From Clostridiales bacterium DTU053 (lineage in GTDB: Bacteria > Bacillota > Clostridia > Oscillospirales > Acutalibacteraceae): DNA of 32,582 bases. Where the stretch lies: positions 82,796-115,377 of the forward strand of contig LFSO01000034.1 in assembly GCA_001512765.1 (NCBI GenBank). The letters run 5' to 3'. A program made the position numbers and the translations under genes. The stretch's first letter is position 1, and every line of letters starts with the position of its first letter. Shown piece by piece: positions 7,362-15,238 of the stretch. The notes under the pieces were generated by a model, which searched no databases, was not told the DNA's origin, and worked only from the letters and a program-made list of their open reading frames with translations.

Positions 7362-7760
7362 TTAAGCGGCAGTAGACAGCTCCTCAGTGGTTTCTTCCTC
7401 TGTGGGCTCCTCTGTCGGTTCTTCTGTAAGCTCCTCTGTAGGTTCCTCTGTAGGCTCCTCTGTAGGCTCCTCAGTGGGCTCTACGGTTGTGGGTTCCTCT
7501 GCTGCGGGAGGCATAATCTTCTCAAAGAGGTCCTTGAAGATTTTCTCAAGCCACATGAAAACCTTCTCTAAGAGCTTGAAAGCTACTGCGAATTTAAGCT
7601 CCTTCCATGAGCCGACGACGATTGTGTTCTTTGTGGTTTCCTCAACTTCTGTTGTTTCTTCTGTGGGGTCAACATCTTCAGCCATTGCTATTACGCCGAA
7701 AGCTGAAAAAGCCATCAGCAAAGCAAGAAGCAGAGCAAGTACTTTGTTAAACTTTTTCAT
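7362..7760 (-). CDS. Secreted small protein with amphipathic helix and Pro-Thr-Glu repeats
   Basis: A 132-residue protein of unknown function. Residues 1-27 are a classic signal peptide (MKKFNKVLA..., hydrophobic core, AMA before ED), so it should be exported and cleaved. A short Glu/Thr segment follows, then a strongly amphipathic stretch at about 53-83 rich in Phe, Leu, Lys and Glu (KLLEKVFMWLEKIFKDLFEK). The C-terminal third is seven PTEE-type tetrapeptide units and an acidic tail. There is no LPXTG motif or lipobox. The start has AGGAGG six bases upstream and a near-consensus promoter, so expression may be high. Similar signal-peptide, helix and Thr/Glu proteins occur in gut Clostridia to my knowledge without assigned function. 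Surface interaction, self-assembly or a peptide precursor are all possible. Confidence 0.75.
   Translation of the reverse strand: MKKFNKVLALLLALLMAFSAFGVIAMAEDVDPTEETTEVEETTKNTIVVGSWKELKFAVAFKLLEKVFMWLEKIFKDLFEKIMPPAAEEPTTVEPTEEPTEEPTEEPTEELTEEPTEEPTEEETTEELSTAA
7397..7480. repeat. Seven 12-bp tandem units encoding PTEE
   Basis: Seven back-to-back 12-base units (type CCTCTGTAGGCT on the plus strand) encode the Pro-Thr-Glu-Glu tetrapeptides of the secreted protein. Units differ at one to three positions. Such repeats can change copy number by slippage. Confidence 0.9.
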
Positions 7761-7816
7761 ACTGATCCTCCTAATTAAATTTTCATTTTCCAATTTATGA
7801 AACCGTTACTGCCACA

Positions 7817-7845
7817 ATTATATATAAATCTTTACATCAAGTCAA
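7817..7845 (-). promoter_or_regulatory. Strong sigma-A promoter of the secreted repeat protein
   Basis: On the minus strand TTGACT (7845-7840) and TATAAT (7822-7817) are 17 bases apart, close to consensus. Transcription should begin near 7810, giving a leader of about 50 bases. Confidence 0.85.
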
Positions 7846-7856
7846 CCAAATTTGGT
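7845..7856. promoter_or_regulatory. 12-bp palindrome abutting the -35 box
   Basis: ACCAAATTTGGT is a perfect palindrome directly upstream of, and touching, the -35 box of the secreted-protein promoter. Its position fits an operator, but no regulator can be named. Confidence 0.35.
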
Positions 7857-7897
7857 CTAAAACAAGATAAAAAACAGTGAAAAGTGATGACAATTTT

Positions 7898-8485
7898 CTA
7901 TGAATTTCGTTTTTGAAATTTGTCCGTAACGGGCTTTACTCTAAAGGCTATGAATGACGCCGCCAAAGCTTTTAAGACATCCCCGGGTATGAATATAAGG
8001 AAGTAATCCACGATGAGTGTGGTGGCGGCAACATTCTTTTGAAGATACAAAGTCATAATCAAGTACAAATATGTTACGCCGATTATGTATATTATGAGGG
8101 AGTTAAGCGTCAAAGCGGCAAAATAGCCCTTGACAGATTTTATGCGGAGCTTGTCTATAAAAAGCCCCGATAGGAAATTGCCCGCCGCGAAGCCTAAGAT
8201 GTATCCGAATGACGGCTTTAAAAAGCTCGTCAGACCACCGCCGAAAGAGAAAACGGGCAGACCCAAAAGTCCGATGAGAATATAAATTAACACCGATACG
8301 GTTCCGCCCCATTTGCCCAGAAGCAGAACGGCAAGGAAGGTGAACAGCATCTGCATGGTTATGGGAACCGGGTACATGGGAACTTTTATAAACGCGCCCA
8401 CGGCGATAAGAGCCGCAAAAATCGCCGCGGCGGCTATTTTGTATATGCTTGCCGCTTTATTTTTTGAAACTGCTTTCTCCTTCAT
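7898..8485 (-). CDS. bioY: BioY biotin ECF transporter S-component
   Basis: A 195-residue polytopic membrane protein of about six spans that binds biotin in an energy-coupling-factor transporter. BioY landmarks are the N-terminal segment with PVPITMQMLF, the GLPVFSFGGG loop, the PSFGYILGF segment, and FIPGDVLKA near the C-terminus. The start is the ATG with AAAGGGGGC upstream; the longer frame reads back through the neighbouring gene. The EcfA and EcfT partners are not in the window, so it probably shares a group II module encoded elsewhere. It follows the unknown membrane protein by 56 bases, with a palindrome between. No typical BirA operator is recognisable. Confidence 0.92.
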   Translation of the reverse strand: MKEKAVSKNKAASIYKIAAAAIFAALIAVGAFIKVPMYPVPITMQMLFTFLAVLLLGKWGGTVSVLIYILIGLLGLPVFSFGGGLTSFLKPSFGYILGFAAGNFLSGLFIDKLRIKSVKGYFAALTLNSLIIYIIGVTYLYLIMTLYLQKNVAATTLIVDYFLIFIPGDVLKALAASFIAFRVKPVTDKFQKRNS

Positions 8486-8508
8486 AAACGCCCCCTTTAA
8501 ATTATCAG

Positions 8509-8529
8509 AACCCCTTAAATTAAGGGGTT
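8509..8529. promoter_or_regulatory. Perfect palindrome upstream of bioY
   Basis: Arms AACCCCTTAA and TTAAGGGGTT flank a single A. It lies 24 bases upstream of the bioY start and just after the stop of the preceding gene. It lacks a T-run, so it is more likely an operator or processing hairpin than a terminator. Confidence 0.5.
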
Positions 8530-8541
8530 CGGGAATTTCTC

Positions 8542-9303
8542 TTACTGCTCGTACGCTTCGTCCGCTTTGTTTTTCTTTGGCTTTAAAATACTTCGCCTTT
8601 TCAAGTGCAGGGCGATGATAAATCCCGCCCAAAGAATAGCCACAGCGTTTGTAAAGAGTTTGGGCAGCGGCTGGGCGGATGTCCGGTTGAAGTATGTTAA
8701 AAATTCAATAAATATGTTGTAGACTTCCACTACATAACATAAAAAGGACAGAACTGCCGCCATGAACGCCAGTTTCGCCACAGCCTCACCGCCTCTTTTC
8801 TCGGCGGTTTCATATTTGTAAATCCCGAATGAGTACAGCGCAAAAAGAATTTGAAGGTCGAAGATTCCCGCAAGCACCAACGAAAACTTCGCGAGGAAGA
8901 TGGTCTTATCGCTGAATCCCGAGTCAACCCCTTGCTCTGACGCTAAGTCTACGGCTTTGGTAATAAAAAGTCCTATCAGCGCGAGCACGGCAAATACAAT
9001 CATGATAATTAAGAAAGGATTAAGAATGCTGAATATGCCGCCCTTGCCTTTTTCTTCAATATTAGCTTTCTTTTCTTTGCTGAAGGCATCGAACAAAAAG
9101 ATAGGCGTAGAGATATAGGCAATACCGCCTAAGAAACCTACAGCGCCGACAATTATGGATAACAATTGGTTTTCGGAGTCAGCGATGCCCGTTGCTTTTT
9201 TGATAAGGAACCATACTTCGGCCAAAAACCATACGGTTATGCAGAATATGACATATGCTGACGCGGTGGCTCTGCGGGAGGCTGCGTTTTGTCTTTTTTC
9301 CAT
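8542..9303 (-). CDS. Unknown polytopic membrane protein
   Basis: A 253-residue protein I do not recognise. Hydrophobic stretches at about 15-35, 45-72, 95-116, 135-160, 176-202 and 217-235 suggest six membrane spans, with basic ends (MEKRQNAASRR; HLKRRSILKPKKNK). The third loop is charged (FSKEKKANIEEKGKGG). No catalytic or binding motif is visible. It starts with ATG preceded by AAAGGTGAGGG. It sits between the sugar-kinase-like gene (20 bases upstream) and bioY (56 bases downstream), probably in one operon under the promoter at 10664-10692. Nothing in its sequence links it specifically to biotin or sugar uptake. Confidence 0.7.
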   Translation of the reverse strand: MEKRQNAASRRATASAYVIFCITVWFLAEVWFLIKKATGIADSENQLLSIIVGAVGFLGGIAYISTPIFLFDAFSKEKKANIEEKGKGGIFSILNPFLIIMIVFAVLALIGLFITKAVDLASEQGVDSGFSDKTIFLAKFSLVLAGIFDLQILFALYSFGIYKYETAEKRGGEAVAKLAFMAAVLSFLCYVVEVYNIFIEFLTYFNRTSAQPLPKLFTNAVAILWAGFIIALHLKRRSILKPKKNKADEAYEQ

Positions 9304-9323
9304 ACCCTCACCTTTTCAATAAT

Positions 9324-10448
9324 TTAGCTTGTGACTTTCTTATACTCCTCCTGCGTGATTTTTTGCATCTCGTCCATTTTTCTTTCCATGTCGGCAACAA
9401 GGGCAAACTGAGTCCTGCATCTGACCAAATTGTGCTCGGGGTACTTTGTCTTAAAATATGTATCGCCGTTTAAGAAGTCTGTTAAAAAGCGCATTCCGCA
9501 CTCATAGGTCATAAGTTTAGCGGAGAAGGGCAGATATTCAACTTCAGCGGGGGTGAGGATATTGCCCGCCTCCGAAAGGTAGCCTTTTACATACTCCGTA
9601 TAAAGGGGGAGGCTGAGGGATACCTTAGAGACATCCTTTTCATCCTCTGCGGCTGTGTTAGCGCCGAATCTTATGCTGTCGCCGAAATCGTATAGGGAAA
9701 GTCCGGGCATAACCGTGTCAAGGTCAACAACGCAAATGCTCTTGTGAGATTCCGAATCGAACATTACATTGTTGAGCTTTGTGTCATTGTGGGTAACTCT
9801 AAGCGGTAGCTTACCCTCCGCAATCATGTCAACAAGTACGGATGCGTCAGCTTTTCTTGCCCTAACGAATTCAATTTCGGGGAGGGCGTTTTCGAGCCTG
9901 CCCGAGAGGTTTTCCTCCACCGCCTTCTCAAAAGCCTCATATCTCTTTTTTGTGTTATGAAAATCGGGTATGGTCTCATGAAGTGTGTCAATGGGGAAAG
10001 AGTCAAGCATCTTCTGGAACTTGCCGAATGCTTTGCCCAGTTCGTAAAAGAGTTTGGGATCTTCCGGAATGTCAACGGAATAGGCGTTTTCAATATAGTT
10101 ATAAAGCCTCCAGTAATGACCTGCTTTGTCCACAAAAAGGAAATCCCCGTCTTTTGTGCGTATTACATTCAGTGTCTCCCTTTCGGGGTCGCCGCCCTCC
10201 TCGATAATCTTCTCTCTTAAAAACGAGGTTACCGCGACTATATTCTGCATAAGCTCAACGGGCTTTTTGAATACATTGGTGTTAATACGCTGCAAAAGAA
10301 GGGAATGTTTTGAGCCTTCGTCTGTTTGGAATTCGAGTACATATGTATCGTTTATATGTCCGCTGCACAGAGGGTGATAGCCCAGGTATTTGTGCCTTAT
10401 ATCATAGATTTCAATAATTTCCGCAGGGTTAAAGGGTGTGCTATTCAT
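9324..10448 (-). CDS. Phosphotransferase of the N-acetylhexosamine 1-kinase (NahK/LnpB) type
   Basis: A 374-residue cytoplasmic kinase of the aminoglycoside-phosphotransferase fold. The N-lobe GSGHINDTYVL-like segment (from CSGHINDTYV, about 28-37) matches the nucleotide-binding region. The catalytic loop is THNDTKLNN (219-227) with Asp222 as base, and VDLDTVMPG (241-249) carries the metal-binding Asp, followed by YDFGDSIR. This HNDTKxNN phrase is typical of bifidobacterial N-acetylhexosamine 1-kinase, which phosphorylates GlcNAc or GalNAc at C1 in lacto-N-biose and mucin-glycan salvage. The UDP-sugar partner genes of that pathway are absent here, so the true acceptor is unproven. It is first in an operon with a long, hairpin-containing leader. 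The start has AAGG about ten bases upstream. Confidence 0.82.
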   Translation of the reverse strand: MNSTPFNPAEIIEIYDIRHKYLGYHPLCSGHINDTYVLEFQTDEGSKHSLLLQRINTNVFKKPVELMQNIVAVTSFLREKIIEEGGDPERETLNVIRTKDGDFLFVDKAGHYWRLYNYIENAYSVDIPEDPKLFYELGKAFGKFQKMLDSFPIDTLHETIPDFHNTKKRYEAFEKAVEENLSGRLENALPEIEFVRARKADASVLVDMIAEGKLPLRVTHNDTKLNNVMFDSESHKSICVVDLDTVMPGLSLYDFGDSIRFGANTAAEDEKDVSKVSLSLPLYTEYVKGYLSEAGNILTPAEVEYLPFSAKLMTYECGMRFLTDFLNGDTYFKTKYPEHNLVRCRTQFALVADMERKMDEMQKITQEEYKKVTS

Positions 10449-10546
10449 AGGAATTCAGCCTTTCGATTATTCTTGCGGTGATGCCGCCTGTAACTAAGAT
10501 TGCTAAAGAAGGAAAATTGTTGAAATTTTTTTAAAACAATAAACAA

Positions 10547-10592
10547 TCAAGAAGCCTTCCCGCCCCAAGTGGGGGGAGATGCGGCATCTTGA
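10547..10592 (-). other. Leader hairpin, possible attenuator
   Basis: On the minus strand TCAAGA (10592-10587) pairs with TCTTGA (10552-10547), with GCC/GGC and CCCC/GGGG pairs nested inside and T-rich sequence following. It lies in the roughly 200-base leader between the promoter at 10664 and the kinase start at 10448. It includes a 13-base palindrome (10577-10589, AGATGC-G-GCATCT on the plus strand). I do not recognise a riboswitch class. Confidence 0.4.
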
Positions 10593-10663
10593 CTTTCCAC
10601 TGCCTAAGATTTCATGATTCATTTGGCAAAAATGACAAAAAAATTTAATTGTTTACAGTGAGC

Positions 10664-10692
10664 ATTATATACAATATTGGCAAATTAGTCAA
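10664..10692 (-). promoter_or_regulatory. Strong sigma-A promoter of the kinase-membrane protein-bioY operon
   Basis: On the minus strand TTGACT and a perfect TATAAT are 17 bases apart. The start near 10657 leaves a leader of about 210 bases. It is divergent from the pyrH promoter only 20 bases away. Confidence 0.85.
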
Positions 10693-10711
10693 TAATATTG
10701 TTGTTATCCCC

Positions 10712-10740
10712 TTTACACAATTGATTAAATGAAGTAAAAT
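10712..10740 (+). promoter_or_regulatory. Sigma-A promoter of pyrH
   Basis: TTTACA (10712-10717) and TAAAAT (10735-10740) are 17 bases apart. The leader to the GTG start is about 120 bases and contains a GTGAAT/ATTCAC inverted repeat near 10777-10796. Confidence 0.7.
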
Positions 10741-10867
10741 AAGTCCGTACTGATTCAGCCGCCAAAAATTTACTTTGTGAATTCATGAATATTCACTAAT
10801 TAAAGATTTATGCGTTAAAAAAGCGGAAACCGAAAGCGGCGGAAAGGAAAACTTTGGAGGGGATAGT

Positions 10868-11575
10868 GTGGAACCATTTTACGATAGAGTTATCCTGAAA
10901 CTTAGCGGAGAGGTTTTGGCAGGGGAAAACGGCTTCGGCTATGACTTTGAAATGCTCGACAGAATCAGCCTTGCCATCGGAGAGTGCAAGGAGCTCGGCA
11001 CTCAGATCGGCATAGTCGTCGGCGGAGGAAACTTCTGGAGAGGACGCTCCTGCGGAGAAATGCACAGGGCAAGCGCCGACAATGTCGGTATGCTGGCAAC
11101 GGCAATGAACGCAATCGTGCTGTCCGACGCCTTATATCAGAACGGCATTAACAACAGGGTCATGTCGGCAATCTTTATGCCCAAAATCTGCGAGCACTAT
11201 GTTGTTGAAAAGGCAAGGGACTATATGAAGAATGTGGGCGTTGTAATATTCGCCTGCGGAACCGGCAATCCCTTCTTCAGCACCGACTCCGCGGCAGCCC
11301 TCAGAGCAGCGGAACTTGACGCAAAGGTTGTCTTAAAGGGCACAAATGTTGACGGCGTCTATGACAAGGACCCGAGAAAGCACCCCGACGCGGTAAGGTT
11401 CGACTGCATTACCCATGACGAGGTATTGGCAAGGGGTCTCGGCATAATGGACGCTGCGGCAACGGCCATCTGCAAGGAAAACGACATAAACACCATAGTC
11501 TTTGACTTGACAAAACCCGAGAATATTGTTTCAGCCGTAAAAGGCATTTGCATTGGCACCATTGTCACAAAATAA
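10868..11575 (+). CDS. pyrH: UMP kinase (uridylate kinase)
   Basis: A 235-residue cytoplasmic kinase of the amino-acid-kinase fold making UDP from UMP. Family landmarks are LKLSGEVLAG at the N-terminus, VVGGGNFWRGR (about 50-60), MLATAMNAIVL, CGTGNPFFSTDSAAALRA (about 136-153) and LKGTNVDGVYDKDP (about 158-171). Length matches bacterial PyrH. The GTG start is preferred because GGAGGGG sits five bases upstream. It is the first gene of a seven-gene essential block; the common rpsB-tsf partners do not precede it here. It is followed by frr after 33 bases. Confidence 0.97.
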   Translation: MEPFYDRVILKLSGEVLAGENGFGYDFEMLDRISLAIGECKELGTQIGIVVGGGNFWRGRSCGEMHRASADNVGMLATAMNAIVLSDALYQNGINNRVMSAIFMPKICEHYVVEKARDYMKNVGVVIFACGTGNPFFSTDSAAALRAAELDAKVVLKGTNVDGVYDKDPRKHPDAVRFDCITHDEVLARGLGIMDAAATAICKENDINTIVFDLTKPENIVSAVKGICIGTIVTK

Positions 11576-11608
11576 AACAATATTAATTTCGTCAAAGGAG
11601 GATATACC

Positions 11609-12163
11609 GTGGAGACCGTATTTAATACTGCGAAAGAGAAAATGACAAAGACTCTCAGTGTACTTAAATCTGATTTCAACGCAATTCGTGCCGGCAGAGC
11701 AAATGCCGCAGTGCTTGACAAAATATATGTTGACTATTACGGTTCCCCCATGCCTATAAATCAGCTTGCGACCATCACGGTTGCGGAGGCAAGGGTACTT
11801 ACCATTCAGCCCTGGGATTCCAGCGTGCTGTCTTTAATAGAAAAGGCTATTCAGTCCTCTGACCTTGGCATCAACCCCCAGAACGACGGCAGAATCATTC
11901 GCCTTGTATTCCCCCAGCCCACAGAGGAGCGCAGAAAACAGCTTGTCAAGGATGTCAGCAAAATGGGCGAGGACGCAAAGATAGCCATTAGACAGGTAAG
12001 GCGCGACGCCATTGAAAAGCTGAAATCCATGAAGAAGAATTCCGAAATCACCGAGGACGACCTGAAATACGGTGAGAGCGAGGTACAGAAAATCACCGAC
12101 GAGTTCGTAAAGAAGGTTGACGACGCGGTCGCGGCAAAAGAAAAGGAAATAATGGAAATATAA
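11609..12163 (+). CDS. frr: Ribosome recycling factor
   Basis: A 184-residue factor that, with EF-G, splits post-termination ribosomes. Standard features are the long helical N-terminal arm ([14 protein letters not shown], near 18-31), the beta-rich domain II ([16 protein letters not shown]) and the conserved segment [13 protein letters not shown], ending with RDAIEKLK and a helical tail. Length is exactly typical. It starts at GTG after AAAGGAGG (7 bases). pyrH lies just upstream and uppS 68 bases downstream, with a hairpin in the gap. Confidence 0.97.
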   Translation: METVFNTAKEKMTKTLSVLKSDFNAIRAGRANAAVLDKIYVDYYGSPMPINQLATITVAEARVLTIQPWDSSVLSLIEKAIQSSDLGINPQNDGRIIRLVFPQPTEERRKQLVKDVSKMGEDAKIAIRQVRRDAIEKLKSMKKNSEITEDDLKYGESEVQKITDEFVKKVDDAVAAKEKEIMEI

Positions 12164-12169
12164 ACCCTC

Positions 12170-12200
12170 TAATGCCTGCCTTTTTAAAAGTCAGGCATTA
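12170..12200 (+). other. Intercistronic hairpin between frr and uppS
   Basis: TAATGCCTG (12170-12178) pairs with CAGGCATTA (12192-12200) across a 13-base loop. No T-run follows, so it is more likely an mRNA stability or processing element than a full terminator. Confidence 0.5.
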
Positions 12201-12231
12201 CAGCTTTTAAAGGAAAAAACGGAGGCTATAA

Positions 12232-12966
12232 ATGGCGAACAGCGAAAAGTTTAAAGATATTGTTCTTCCCCGCCATGTGGGCGTAATCATGGACGGCAAC
12301 GGCCGCTGGGCAAAGAAAAGAGGCCTTCCAAGATACGAGGGTCACAGGGAGGGCGCAAAGACTTTCAGAAGGATTGCCGAGTACGCCTCAGAAATCGGTA
12401 TAAAGAACATCACCTTCTACGCCTTCTCCAGCGAAAACTGGAAAAGACCCCCTCAAGAGGTAAACGCCATAATGCAGCTTTTGAGAGAATACCTTGACGA
12501 GGCGGAGAGAAGGCAGAAGGAGAATGAAGAGAAGGGCATCAGAATACGCTTTATAGGTGACCTTTCCCGCCTGCCTGAGGATATAAGGAAGAAAATCGAA
12601 GAAGCCCAGAAGCTCAGCGAGGAAAAAACAAAATGCACCGTTTCAATAGCCGTAAACTACGGCGGCAGGCAGGAGATAGTGAAGGCTGTGCGGGACATAG
12701 CCGAGAAAGCGCGGAAAGGCGAAATTAAGCCTGAGGACATCACCGAAGCCGATATTGAAAACTGCCTTTATACCGCAGGCATTCCCGACGCGGATTTGAT
12801 TATCCGCCCCAGCGGTGAAAAGAGGCTCTCCAATTTCCTTACATGGCAGTCTGTTTACGCAGAGTTTTACTACACCGATGTGCTCTGGCCGGATTTCACC
12901 ACAGACGACTTTGACAAGGCGATTCTAGACTTTGCCAACCGTGACAGGCGTTTCGGCGGGGTATAA
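12232..12966 (+). CDS. uppS: Isoprenyl transferase (undecaprenyl diphosphate synthase)
   Basis: A 244-residue cis-prenyltransferase that extends farnesyl diphosphate with isopentenyl diphosphate to the C55 carrier used in cell-wall synthesis. The active-site motif VIMDGNGRWAKKRGLPR begins near residue 18 with Asp21 as the Mg-binding residue. HREGAKTFR, FYAFSSENWKRP and the C-terminal substrate motif RPSGEKRLSNF are present; RTSGE is commoner than RPSGE at that site. The start has GGAGGC upstream. It shares an operon with cdsA, dxr and ispG, so precursor and polymer enzymes are made together. Confidence 0.96.
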   Translation: MANSEKFKDIVLPRHVGVIMDGNGRWAKKRGLPRYEGHREGAKTFRRIAEYASEIGIKNITFYAFSSENWKRPPQEVNAIMQLLREYLDEAERRQKENEEKGIRIRFIGDLSRLPEDIRKKIEEAQKLSEEKTKCTVSIAVNYGGRQEIVKAVRDIAEKARKGEIKPEDITEADIENCLYTAGIPDADLIIRPSGEKRLSNFLTWQSVYAEFYYTDVLWPDFTTDDFDKAILDFANRDRRFGGV

Positions 12967-13076
12967 AACTTTCTGCGGCTTAGCTATTAAGTTACTGAAA
13001 TATACAACTTCAAGACTTAAGATAAAAAACATGGGAGCGCCCGAGGGCATTCTCTCACACTGAAAGGAAGATATTT

Positions 13077-13913
13077 ATGAAACAGCGGATTATCACAGGT
13101 CTAATAGCGGGAGCCTTCTTTATCAGCATGATGCTCGCCCTCTATACTCCTATTTTCCCGCTCTTTGTATGCCTTTTGTCGGGCGTGGCCGTGTTTGAAA
13201 TAAACAAGGTTATGGGCCTTAAGTATAAACCCTTAAAATTTTTAAGCATCCTCACCGCCTCTTTACTGCCTTTGGCAATTACTTATTCTCAGTTCAACAG
13301 TTTCTTCCCGTTTTTAATCATATATACGGTACTGATGCTTTCATGGATGCTGGGCGACTATGAGCACACAAAGTTCGTCACCGTCGCATCATCCGTATTC
13401 GTATCGATAGCCTTACCCTTTGCCCTTTCCACCATGGTGCTTTTCAGGGATATTTATTTAAGATACCCCAAGCATTTTTCAAAGCATGACGGACTTTTCC
13501 TTTTGATAATGGCGCTGTTCTGCGCGTGGATGACCGATATTTTCGCCTACTTCGTGGGCGTAAAGTTCGGAAAGCACAAAATGTCCCCCAACATCAGCCC
13601 CAAAAAGAGCATTGAGGGAGCTGTCGGCGGCGTTATCGGAGCGATTATCTTAAACCTTATCCTTTGCGCCGTATTTAAAAACTGCTTCCCTGGCAAGTCC
13701 ACTATGATGAGCTATTTTGTCGTCGCCCCCTTGTCGGCTGTGCTTTCCCTCACGAGTATGCTGGGCGACCTTTCCGCTTCGGTTATCAAGAGGAATTTCG
13801 GCGTTAAAGACTACGGCAACATACTCCCCGGTCACGGCGGAGTCATGGACAGGTTCGACAGCGTAATATTCGTAATGCCCGTGCTTTACGCCTTTGTAAT
13901 GCTTTGGGTATAA
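13077..13913 (+). CDS. cdsA: Phosphatidate cytidylyltransferase
   Basis: A 278-residue integral membrane enzyme with about eight hydrophobic segments, forming CDP-diacylglycerol from phosphatidic acid and CTP. The C-terminal CDS signature is intact: SxxKRxxxVKDYGxxxPGHGGxxDRFDS, near residues 238-265, with the two Asp that bind metal. The segment WMTDIFAYFVGVKFGKHK is also typical. The start ATG has AAAGGAAG eight bases upstream. It ends 14 bases before dxr, indicating tight co-transcription. A gap of 110 bases separates it from uppS and shows no clear promoter. Confidence 0.95.
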   Translation: MKQRIITGLIAGAFFISMMLALYTPIFPLFVCLLSGVAVFEINKVMGLKYKPLKFLSILTASLLPLAITYSQFNSFFPFLIIYTVLMLSWMLGDYEHTKFVTVASSVFVSIALPFALSTMVLFRDIYLRYPKHFSKHDGLFLLIMALFCAWMTDIFAYFVGVKFGKHKMSPNISPKKSIEGAVGGVIGAIILNLILCAVFKNCFPGKSTMMSYFVVAPLSAVLSLTSMLGDLSASVIKRNFGVKDYGNILPGHGGVMDRFDSVIFVMPVLYAFVMLWV

Positions 13914-13927
13914 ATTCGGAGGTCAAA

Positions 13928-15085
13928 ATGAACTCACTCATTATCCTCGGCAGCACCGGCTCAATAGGAGCGCAGGCCCTTGATGTCGCCGAAAAGCTGA
14001 GTTTGAAGGTAGAGGCTCTGACTGCCAATTCGGATGCAAAAAAACTTGAGGAACAGGCAAGGAAATTCAAACCCCGCCTTGCCGCCCTCGCGGACGAAAA
14101 AGCGGCAGCGGAGCTTAAAATAAAATTGGCTGACACAAACACCAAGGTTCTTTCAGGTATTGAAGGCGTGACCGAGTGCGCCGCCTTTGGAGAAAACCCC
14201 ACGGTTTTAAACTCCATAGTGGGCATGGCGGGTCTCAGACCCACCCTTGCCGCCGCGAAAGCCGGCAGGAGAATCGCCCTTGCCAATAAAGAGAGCCTTG
14301 TGGCGGGCGGAAAACTCGTAAAAACCGCGGTTAAGGAAAACAACGCCGAGCTTTTGCCCGTTGACAGCGAACATTCCGCCATTTTTCAGTCAATTCAGGG
14401 CTGCAAAGATAAAAAGGAAATAAAGAAAATCATCCTCACCGCGTCCGGCGGACCCTTTTTCGGAAAGAAAAGACATGAGCTTAAAAGCGTTACTTTGCAG
14501 GACGCTTTAAAGCATCCCAACTGGAGCATGGGCGCGAAGATTACCGTTGACAGCGCCACCATGTTCAATAAGGGTCTGGAGCTTATCGAAGCGGTTTGGC
14601 TTTTTGATGTTGCTCCCGAAAACATAGAAATCGTCGTCCACAGGGAGAGCATTGTCCACTCCCTTGTTGAGTTCGCGGACAACTCGGTCATAGCCCAGCT
14701 GGGGCTCCCCGATATGCGCATCCCCATTCAATACGCCATTACCTATCCCAATAGATTCGAGTCCCCCGTGGGCAGCTTAAATCTTGCCCAAATAGGTAAA
14801 CTCACATTCTTTGAGCCCGATTACGAAACCTTTAAGTGCATAAATATCTGCCGCGACGCCATTAACAGAGGAGGGCTATACCCCGCCGCGGCGAACGCCG
14901 CCAATGAAGAGGCAAACGAGCTTTTCAGAAAGGGCAAAATCCCCTTTTTAGCAATCGGCGACATAATTGAGGAAGCTCTCTTAGACATTGAGAATAAAGA
15001 GGAATATCGCCTTGAGGATGTGGAAGAAATCTCAGATGCCGCAAGGGAAAGGGTCAGAAGGCTCAGCGAAAAATATACTCTTTAA
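13928..15085 (+). CDS. dxr: 1-deoxy-D-xylulose-5-phosphate reductoisomerase
   Basis: A 385-residue cytoplasmic NADPH- and metal-dependent enzyme making 2-C-methyl-D-erythritol 4-phosphate, the committed step of the MEP isoprenoid pathway. The NADPH site GSTGSIGAQALDV starts at residue 7. ALANKESLVAGG, PVDSEHSAIFQ (metal-binding Asp and Glu), TASGGPF, HPNWSMGAKITVDSATMFNKGLE and the C-terminal NAANEEA segment are all in order. The start is the ATG preceded by GGAGG five bases upstream; a longer frame overlaps cdsA and lacks a ribosome site. It is also called ispC. Confidence 0.97.
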   Translation: MNSLIILGSTGSIGAQALDVAEKLSLKVEALTANSDAKKLEEQARKFKPRLAALADEKAAAELKIKLADTNTKVLSGIEGVTECAAFGENPTVLNSIVGMAGLRPTLAAAKAGRRIALANKESLVAGGKLVKTAVKENNAELLPVDSEHSAIFQSIQGCKDKKEIKKIILTASGGPFFGKKRHELKSVTLQDALKHPNWSMGAKITVDSATMFNKGLELIEAVWLFDVAPENIEIVVHRESIVHSLVEFADNSVIAQLGLPDMRIPIQYAITYPNRFESPVGSLNLAQIGKLTFFEPDYETFKCINICRDAINRGGLYPAAANAANEEANELFRKGKIPFLAIGDIIEEALLDIENKEEYRLEDVEEISDAARERVRRLSEKYTL

Positions 15086-15128
15086 CCGTAGTTTAATGTT
15101 AAGAGTTTATAAATTTTTTCTAAACGGG

Positions 15129-15157
15129 CATTAAATCATTAAGACCCGTGATATACT
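15129..15157 (+). promoter_or_regulatory. Possible internal promoter before rseP
   Basis: A -10 box TATACT (15152-15157) carries an upstream TG (extended -10), but the -35 is poor. It lies in the 153-base gap between dxr and rseP. An ACGGG/CCCGT hairpin overlaps it, so it may add to read-through transcription. Confidence 0.4.
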
Positions 15158-15238
15158 AAAATACCAACTAAAATTTCCCTAAAGTAGTTCTTCCATCTTC
15201 CACGAGGCTTTAGCGGATGTGAAAGAGGTGCTGTAACC

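Noticed and set aside
7397..7480. Regular repeats that might be a CRISPR or minisatellite
   Set aside because: Units are 12 bases with no spacers and translate in frame to PTEE inside a secreted protein.
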